11,262 nucleotides of DNA from CAZUNB01 sp964622235. Lineage in GTDB: Bacteria; Patescibacteriota; Saccharimonadia; Saccharimonadales; JAGPDM01. The notes below the pieces were generated by a model. The model was given only the letters and a program-made list of their open reading frames with translations, was not told the origin of the DNA and searched no databases. This document shows positions 6,721 through 11,262 of this stretch, one piece after another; positions within the stretch are counted from its first letter, which is position 1, and every line of letters begins with the position of its first letter. The stretch spans positions 1 to 11,262 of the forward strand of contig CAZUNB010000035.1 of NCBI GenBank assembly GCA_964622235.1. Reading direction: 5' to 3'. The position numbers were made by a program, and so were the translations under genes.

Positions 6721-7842
6721 ATGAAAAATATTGGAATTATCGGATGGCGTGGCATGGTAGGATCGGTTCTCATTGAACGCATGAATCAAGAGAACGATTT
6801 TGAACTCATGAACTCTCATTTTTTCTCAACCTCACAAGCCGGACAAACTGCGCCGATTTTTACTAATTCCGCAAAAACATTACTGGATGCTTTCGATCTT
6901 GAACAACTATCAGCTATGGATATTATTATAAGCTGCCAAGGTGGCGATTATACGAAAAAAGTACATCCGGCACTTCGTGATTTAGGTTGGAAGGGTTTTT
7001 GGATTGATGCTGCTAGTGCTCTTCGCATGGAGAAGAGTTCTGTACTCGTTCTTGATCCGGTTAATAAGACACAAATTATTGACAGTATTTCCAATGGAAC
7101 TAAGGATTTTATCGGCAGCAATTGTACAGTTAGCCCGATACTTATGAGCTTGGGCGGGTTGTTTCAAGAAGGTTTAATCGAATGGGTGTCATCGATGACC
7201 TATCAAGCGGCATCGGGTGCTGGAGCTGCAAATATCACTGAATTGTTGGCACAAATGAAGGAAACGGGAAGTTTTGCTGAAGACTATGTGGCTTCCAGCC
7301 CAGCAAGTAGTATCGTCGATCTCGAAAGACAAACAAGTAAGTTTGTTAATTCCGACAAGCTAAGCGTAGAAAAGTGGCCAGCTCCACTAGCTGCAAATTG
7401 CTTGCCATGGATAGATAGCAAAATGGAAAATGGACAAACACGTGAAGAATGGAAAACGATAGTAGAGATTAATAAGATCCTCGGTAATTCTGCTCAGGAG
7501 CAAATTCCCGTCGATGGAACCTGTGTCCGAATTGGTGCGCTTCGTTGCCACTCTTTAGCCTTAACGGTAAAATTAAGCAAAAATATTGAACTGCATGAAA
7601 TTGAGTCAATAATTGAACAATATAATGAATGGACGGAAGTCGTGCCAAATGAGCCAGAAGCAACTGTTAGTTTGCTCACTCCGGCTGCTTTGAGCGGAAG
7701 CATGAAGATACGTGTTGGTCGACTCAGATTCATGAACTTAGGCGATACGTACCTAAATGCCTTTGTCGTAGGAGATCAGTTGCTTTGGGGCGCTGCAGAA
7801 CCACTTCGTCGTACACTTAGAATAATTTTGGAGGAAGTATGA
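6721..7842 (+). CDS. asd: Aspartate-semialdehyde dehydrogenase (Asd)
   Basis: Reduces aspartyl phosphate to aspartate semialdehyde with NADPH, the branch point for lysine/DAP and homoserine. The 373 residues match the proteobacterial-type enzyme (about 367) rather than the shorter Gram-positive or archaeal kinds. Visible features are GWRGMVGS (8-15), FFSTSQ (34-39), Cys135 in GSNCTVS (132-138) as the catalytic nucleophile, YQAASGAGA (161-169), and VDGTCVRIGALRCHS (264-278) with Arg270 and His277. The C-terminus has VGDQLLWGAAEPLRR. It is strikingly like E. coli Asd over its full length, from memory. The ATG at 6721 gives the exact N-terminus of that family (MKNIGIIGWRG) and sits 7 bases after a -10 box; the frame is open for 18 more codons upstream, but these run through the promoter. 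The stop overlaps the hom start as ATGA. Confidence 0.95.
   Translation: MKNIGIIGWRGMVGSVLIERMNQENDFELMNSHFFSTSQAGQTAPIFTNSAKTLLDAFDLEQLSAMDIIISCQGGDYTKKVHPALRDLGWKGFWIDAASALRMEKSSVLVLDPVNKTQIIDSISNGTKDFIGSNCTVSPILMSLGGLFQEGLIEWVSSMTYQAASGAGAANITELLAQMKETGSFAEDYVASSPASSIVDLERQTSKFVNSDKLSVEKWPAPLAANCLPWIDSKMENGQTREEWKTIVEINKILGNSAQEQIPVDGTCVRIGALRCHSLALTVKLSKNIELHEIESIIEQYNEWTEVVPNEPEATVSLLTPAALSGSMKIRVGRLRFMNLGDTYLNAFVVGDQLLWGAAEPLRRTLRIILEEV
7830..7835 (+). promoter_or_regulatory. Shine-Dalgarno of hom
   Basis: GGAGGA inside the last codons of asd lies 3 bases before the hom ATG at 7839. The spacing is tight, but the match is strong, and together with the ATGA overlap it fixes the start and indicates coupling to asd translation. 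It shows this organism uses Shine-Dalgarno initiation inside operons. Confidence 0.65.
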
Positions 7843-8876
7843 ATAAACAAAAATGGAGCCTGTATGGATATGGATTAATCGGCAGAGAAGTAGCAAGACA
7901 AATAAGTCTGCCGCATGTTTCCGATCGATTAGGTCTTGAGTCAGAACCGGAGTTTATCGTGCGAAGCGACGGTGCCTATGGTCCAGACGGAAAAAAGCTT
8001 AACCAAAAAGAACTGACCACTCCAAAAGTGGGCTTTGTAGCAATTCCTTCCAGTGGAGATGGCTCGCTGGCTAAGAATTATATCAGTCAGATACTAGATA
8101 ACGGCGGTCGCGTTGTTACGGCTGAGAAGGCTGCACTTTCTGGTTTTTTCTCTGAGCTAAAAGACAAATCTGATAATTTTAAACGATTTGGGATTAACGC
8201 CAGTGTCGGCGGTGGAACGCGGATGATGGAGGTTGCAAAAACCTATACACGTGATTTAAGCAATATTACCCAAATCCATCTTGTTGTTAACGGTACCCTG
8301 ACTTCAATAATGAGTTCGATTGGTCCTACTAGCGGTTCTGGTGTGCCGCTTGGACAAGCTGTAGAGCAAGCTATCGCCCTTGGCTTTGCGGAGCCAGGAG
8401 CTGATACGCCAGCTGACGTTATCGCGGCTGAGGCTGCTGGTGATTTACCTAAGAAAAGTAGTATTTTCATTAATGTCTTAGGGCTAACTAAAAAGATTGT
8501 CTCTTGGCAGGATATGAGCTTTGAAATCACAGAGAAAGATCTGCACGTTATTGAAGAGGAAGCGATTACTCGTCGTGCGATTGTGTCACTTTATAACCTA
8601 GATTATTCATCGGTTGGTCCTGAATCAGGAATTATTGGTGGCTTTGATAAAACGATTGAAAACTGGCGAGTTGTTGCAGGATTTAGAAACACGATGAGAA
8701 ACCCTCTCTTCACGAGCCTCGGTCGTCTGACAGGAGCTGGTAATGGCCTTGTTATTGGTCTAGGACCAAACGAATCAGATGGAGTTATTAAGCTTGAAGG
8801 TCAAGGTGCTGGAGCTAAACCAACCGTTAACACTATGTTAGACGATTATCTAAAAATCAGAGAATTTGAACAATAA
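7839..8876 (+). CDS. hom: Homoserine dehydrogenase-like protein, short form without ACT domain
   Basis: Expected to reduce aspartate semialdehyde to homoserine with NAD(P)H for threonine and methionine. The 345 residues end after the catalytic domain, with no regulatory ACT domain. Visible features are GYGLIG (10-15) for the nucleotide, TAEKAAL (94-100) with Lys97 matching the conserved catalytic lysine, ASVGGGTRM (121-129), NGTLTSIM (151-158), LGFAEPGAD (181-189) with the conserved Glu185, and GQGAGAKPT (321-329), the late glycine-rich motif. One part is odd: the usual D-V-x-G-x-D-A-x-x-K segment reads DVIAAEAAGDLPKK (193-206), so the second Asp is Glu198 and the lysine is displaced by about three residues. 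It may be an active variant or may have shifted substrate. Placement directly behind asd supports the aspartate semialdehyde role. Its 3' end overlaps the next, opposing gene by 27 bases. Confidence 0.82.
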   Translation: MNKQKWSLYGYGLIGREVARQISLPHVSDRLGLESEPEFIVRSDGAYGPDGKKLNQKELTTPKVGFVAIPSSGDGSLAKNYISQILDNGGRVVTAEKAALSGFFSELKDKSDNFKRFGINASVGGGTRMMEVAKTYTRDLSNITQIHLVVNGTLTSIMSSIGPTSGSGVPLGQAVEQAIALGFAEPGADTPADVIAAEAAGDLPKKSSIFINVLGLTKKIVSWQDMSFEITEKDLHVIEEEAITRRAIVSLYNLDYSSVGPESGIIGGFDKTIENWRVVAGFRNTMRNPLFTSLGRLTGAGNGLVIGLGPNESDGVIKLEGQGAGAKPTVNTMLDDYLKIREFEQ

Positions 8877-9296
8877 TCTATCATCGTGTAGATCGCCCAA
8901 GAATTCATTTAAATGATCACGACTCGACTGCCCCCAGTGCTTCATAGAAAACAACAAGTCTGTAGTAAAGATCTCTTTATCCGACACAACGAACCTGACC
9001 TTGTCTCTCATATCATCATCTTCATCGAGTTTTTTAATTGCCACTATTTCGGCTTCGGATATTTTAGTTAAATCGGCAGGTAGAACAATAATGATTCCAT
9101 CAGTATGTTCTAGATCGAGTGCTGTAACAGCATGCCCAAACTCTGCAATTGACCCATTGTGTGGTGGAGAGTAGTGATCTTGAGTAGCACTAGCAAAAAG
9201 CTTTTGATACTCGGCATCTCCAACTCCGGTTACTATGACTGAGCTGAGCGTTCTTGTCATTTCATATACGTTTTCTGGTTCACCTTCTTGACTCAT
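8850..9296 (-). CDS. uncharacterised 148-residue acidic protein; possible truncated MobA-like nucleotidyltransferase
   Basis: I do not firmly recognise this protein. It is acidic (DEDDDMRD at 91-98), with no signal peptide or membrane segment. SSVIVTG (18-24), FGHAVTAL (53-60) and DGIIIVLPADLTKISEAEI (66-84) resemble in order the middle of MobA/MocA-like NTP transferases, where an LxAD(x)P-type strand carries the metal-binding Asp (Asp75 here). The N-terminal glycine-rich NTP loop of that family (AAGxSxRMG) is absent, and there is no room upstream to encode it. If the similarity is real, this is a truncated or repurposed domain and probably not a standard enzyme. The start at 9296 is an ATG exactly 7 bases after a -10 box; upstream in-frame TTG at 9332 lies in the promoter. 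It is divergent from uvrB and convergent with hom (27-base overlap). Confidence 0.65.
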   Translation of the reverse strand: MSQEGEPENVYEMTRTLSSVIVTGVGDAEYQKLFASATQDHYSPPHNGSIAEFGHAVTALDLEHTDGIIIVLPADLTKISEAEIVAIKKLDEDDDMRDKVRFVVSDKEIFTTDLLFSMKHWGQSSRDHLNEFLGDLHDDRLLFKFSDF

Positions 9297-9303
9297 AATT
9301 TGT

Positions 9304-9332
9304 AGTATCACGAATGCTAAAAGATAATGCAA
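9304..9332 (-). promoter_or_regulatory. promoter of the 148-residue gene (predicted leaderless start)
   Basis: On the minus strand TTGCAT (9327-9332), a 17-base spacer and GATACT (9304-9309) precede the ATG at 9296 by 7 bases. The predicted start point is on the ATG. The layout is the same as at asd. The -35 overlaps the left arm of the dyad at 9330-9350. Confidence 0.5.
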
Positions 9333-9350
9333 GCAATAGCTTTTTGCTTG
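9330..9350. repeat. 21-base dyad CAAGCAA-N7-TTGCTTG between divergent promoters
   Basis: Two perfect 7-base inverted arms (9330-9336 and 9344-9350) flank a 7-base centre. The dyad covers the -35 of the minus-strand gene and the -35 region upstream of uvrB, a position suited to an operator acting on both. It does not match the E. coli (CTGT-N8-ACAG) or Bacillus LexA boxes. Reading it as a terminator hairpin is unlikely because no gene ends here. Confidence 0.4.
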
Positions 9351-9353
9351 GAC

Positions 9354-9362
9354 TGCTATAAT
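9354..9362 (+). promoter_or_regulatory. extended -10 promoter of uvrB (predicted leaderless start)
   Basis: TGC followed by a perfect TATAAT (9357-9362) forms an extended -10. The hexamer ends 6 bases before the second of two tandem ATGs (9366 and 9369), so the start point would fall on the ATG at 9369. The -35 position (9334-9339, CAATAG) is poor, which an extended -10 can tolerate. No Shine-Dalgarno sequence exists. Confidence 0.55.
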
Positions 9363-9368
9363 AGTATG

Positions 9369-11262
9369 ATGAAGTTTGAGCTAAAGAGTAAGTACAAACC
9401 ACTTGGAGACCAGCCAAAGGCGATTGAACAACTCCTTGATGGCTTAACGTCTGGTGCTAAGAATCAAGTTTTACGAGGTGCGACTGGCACCGGTAAAACC
9501 TTTACAATGGCCAATATTATTCAAGAAGCTCAGAAACCAACATTGATCTTAAGTCACAATAAGACTCTTGCTGCTCAACTATATAGTGAGTTCAAACAAT
9601 TTTTTCCTGAAAATGCTGTTAAATATTTTGTTAGTTACTTTGATTACTATCAGCCAGAAGCCTACATTGCTAGTAGCGACACATATATCGAAAAAGATAG
9701 TGATATCAATGAAGAAATTGATCGACTTCGGCACGGTGCAACAGCAGCATTACTCGATCGAAAAGATGTAATAATCATCGCTACGGTATCGTGTATTTAT
9801 GGTCTTGGTTCGGTTGCGGATTATAATGAACTTTCAATTCGAATAAAGGTCGGGGAACAGCGTAATCGTGATAAATTAATTCGTCAGTTAACTGATATTC
9901 AATATCAGCGGAATGATACAGACTTTCATCGAGCTACGTTTCGTGTTCGTGGCGATATTATCGATGTAATCCCAGCCAGTGAAGAAGATGCCTATCGAAT
10001 AGAATTTTTTGGTGACGAGATTGACCGCATAACGAAAATTAATCCATTAACTGGCGAAATTTTAGATAGACCAAACGCTTTTACAATTAATCCGGGTAGC
10101 CACTTCGTTACACCATACGAAAAGACTAAAGTTGCGCTCGGTTCTATTCGTGATGAACTTGAGGATCGTACAAAATATTTCAAAAAAAATAACCTACTAC
10201 TCGAAGCTCAACGAATCCAGCAACGAACGAAATTTGATCTTGAGATGATGGAAGAAACAGGCTTCGTAAAGGGTATCGAAAATTATTCTCGTTATTTAAC
10301 TTTCCGTGAGCCAGGTGAACAACCAGCTACTTTGATGGACTATTTTCCCGATGATTTTCTGATGTTTATTGATGAATCACATCAGACTGTGCCCCAGGTT
10401 CGCGGTATGTATAACGGCGATCGGGCTCGTAAAGAAACTTTGGTGGAGCATGGTTTTCGATTACCGAGCGCGCTTGACAATCGTCCGTTGAATTTCACAG
10501 AGTTTGAGTGCCATATGAATCAAGTCATTTACGTTTCGGCCACTCCTGGAGATTATGAATTGCAGCATACAGACAGACCAATTATCGAACAGGTGATTCG
10601 ACCAACTGGACTACTCGACCCAATAATAGACATTCGTCCAAGTGAGGGTCAAGTTGACGATTTGATCGCTGAAATTCGTTCAACTATTGAATTAGGTCAA
10701 CGGGTATTAGTCACAACTCTAACAAAGCGAATGTCAGAAGATTTGACTGAGTATTTGCAAGAGCTTGATATAAAGGTTCAGTATTTACACTCAGAAGTAG
10801 CGACACTTGAGCGGACTGATATCTTGCGCGATCTGCGACTGGGTGTTTATGACGTGTTGGTTGGTATCAACCTACTGCGTGAAGGTCTTGACCTACCAGA
10901 AGTTTCATTAGTTGCAATTCTTGATGCCGACAAGGAAGGTTTTCTGCGCAGCGATAAAAGCTTAATCCAGACTATGGGGCGTGCAGCACGTCACGAAAAA
11001 GGCCGCGTAATTATGTATGCTGATAAAATAACTGATTCAATGAAACGAGCTATCGACGAGACCACTCGGCGACGTGAAATTCAAGAGGAGTTTAATAGAG
11101 TCAATAATATTACACCAACGACTATTACTAAATCGATTGACAATGATGGTATTTCAGGAGGTGAAGATTTTGAAAACAAGAAAAACAAAAAACGTCGCCG
11201 TGGTCGCTTCGATTTAGACCCTAAGAAGATTCCAGATGAAGAGCTACCTCACGCCATCAAAG
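9369..11262 (+). CDS. uvrB: UvrABC excinuclease subunit B (UvrB), 3' end outside the window
   Basis: The damage-verifying helicase of nucleotide excision repair; it is loaded by UvrA and then recruits UvrC. 631 codons are visible of an expected 660-690. Visible features are the Q-motif GDQPKAI (13-19), Walker A GATGTGKT (37-44), and the DNA-clamping beta-hairpin region YYQPEAYIASSDTYIEKD with its aromatic residues. Further on are the helicase motif DESH with YNGDRARKETLVEHGFRLP after it, SATPG, LVTTLTKRM, GINLLREGLDLP, and motif VI as MGRAARH (family usually IGRAARN). The frame is open to the edge, and the cut falls at a basic linker (KKRRRGRF) just before the C-terminal UVR domain that binds UvrC. 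Start 9369 is chosen because it gives MKFELKSKYKP, typical of UvrB, and fits the -10 spacing; ATG 9366 adds one Met. Arginine codons are nearly all CGN (46 of 49), unlike the island to the left. Confidence 0.97.
   Translation, partial: MKFELKSKYKPLGDQPKAIEQLLDGLTSGAKNQVLRGATGTGKTFTMANIIQEAQKPTLILSHNKTLAAQLYSEFKQFFPENAVKYFVSYFDYYQPEAYIASSDTYIEKDSDINEEIDRLRHGATAALLDRKDVIIIATVSCIYGLGSVADYNELSIRIKVGEQRNRDKLIRQLTDIQYQRNDTDFHRATFRVRGDIIDVIPASEEDAYRIEFFGDEIDRITKINPLTGEILDRPNAFTINPGSHFVTPYEKTKVALGSIRDELEDRTKYFKKNNLLLEAQRIQQRTKFDLEMMEETGFVKGIENYSRYLTFREPGEQPATLMDYFPDDFLMFIDESHQTVPQVRGMYNGDRARKETLVEHGFRLPSALDNRPLNFTEFECHMNQVIYVSATPGDYELQHTDRPIIEQVIRPTGLLDPIIDIRPSEGQVDDLIAEIRSTIELGQRVLVTTLTKRMSEDLTEYLQELDIKVQYLHSEVATLERTDILRDLRLGVYDVLVGINLLREGLDLPEVSLVAILDADKEGFLRSDKSLIQTMGRAARHEKGRVIMYADKITDSMKRAIDETTRRREIQEEFNRVNNITPTTITKSIDNDGISGGEDFENKKNKKRRRGRFDLDPKKIPDEELPHAIK

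Noticed and set aside
8243..8530. 95-codon open frame antisense to hom
   Set aside because: It lies wholly within a clearly conserved gene, with no motif, ribosome site or promoter of its own.
8876..8893. Possible terminator hairpin ATCTA-N8-TAGAT after hom
   Set aside because: A 5-base stem with an 8-base loop and no T-tract is no better than chance.
1..11262. Alternative genetic code with TGA as Gly or Trp
   Set aside because: TGA ends lysC, dapB and asd precisely at conserved C-termini in ATGA overlaps, and no in-frame TGA occurs in the conserved proteins.
1..11262. tRNA/rRNA genes, CRISPR arrays, insertion sequences or attachment sites
   Set aside because: Nearly all bases are coding, and the short intergenic gaps show no tRNA-like cloverleaf, repeat array, transposase gene or terminal inverted repeats.

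Overview
This is an AT-rich bacterial window, gene-dense throughout, with no gene-free stretch over about 100 bases. It holds nine complete protein genes and one gene cut by the right edge. Eight of them form an aspartate-family amino-acid island; the rest are a small uncharacterised gene and uvrB. TGA, TAA and TAG all end genes here, so the recoded-TGA lineages (Gracilibacteria/Absconditabacteria type) are excluded. Compact spacing, overlapping genes and a non-proteobacterial UvrB would fit a small-genome lineage such as a Patescibacteria/CPR member, but no phylogenetic marker here proves that. Treat the assignment as a low-confidence inference.

Layout: (1) 59-3711, plus strand: dapL and lysA overlapping, then metC-like behind its own promoter. 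(2) 3697-6619, minus strand: lysC-dapB-dapA, joined by two 4-base ATGA stop/start overlaps. (3) 6721-8876, plus strand: asd and hom, again joined by ATGA. (4) 8850-9296, minus strand: a small unknown gene. (5) 9369-end, plus strand: uvrB, cut just before its expected C-terminal UVR domain. The blocks alternate in orientation, with two convergent gene-end overlaps (15 and 27 bases) and two divergent promoter regions (6620-6720 and 9297-9368).

How the genes work together: LysC and Asd turn aspartate into aspartate semialdehyde. DapA and DapB turn that into tetrahydrodipicolinate. DapL aminates it directly to LL-diaminopimelate, and LysA decarboxylates meso-diaminopimelate to lysine. Hom sends part of the semialdehyde to homoserine, and the MetC-like enzyme would act on cystathionine further down the methionine branch. 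The one lysine step without a gene here is the LL-to-meso epimerase (DapF).

The most interesting signals are these. Several genes that head transcription units have a -10 box ending only 6-7 bases before the ATG, which predicts leaderless mRNAs, while operon-internal genes carry Shine-Dalgarno sequences. The island's enzymes look mosaic and use arginine codons very differently from uvrB, consistent with acquisition. The MetC-like and Hom proteins have altered active-site positions. A 7-base-arm dyad lies between the divergent promoters of uvrB and the unknown gene. All family comparisons are from memory; no search was run.
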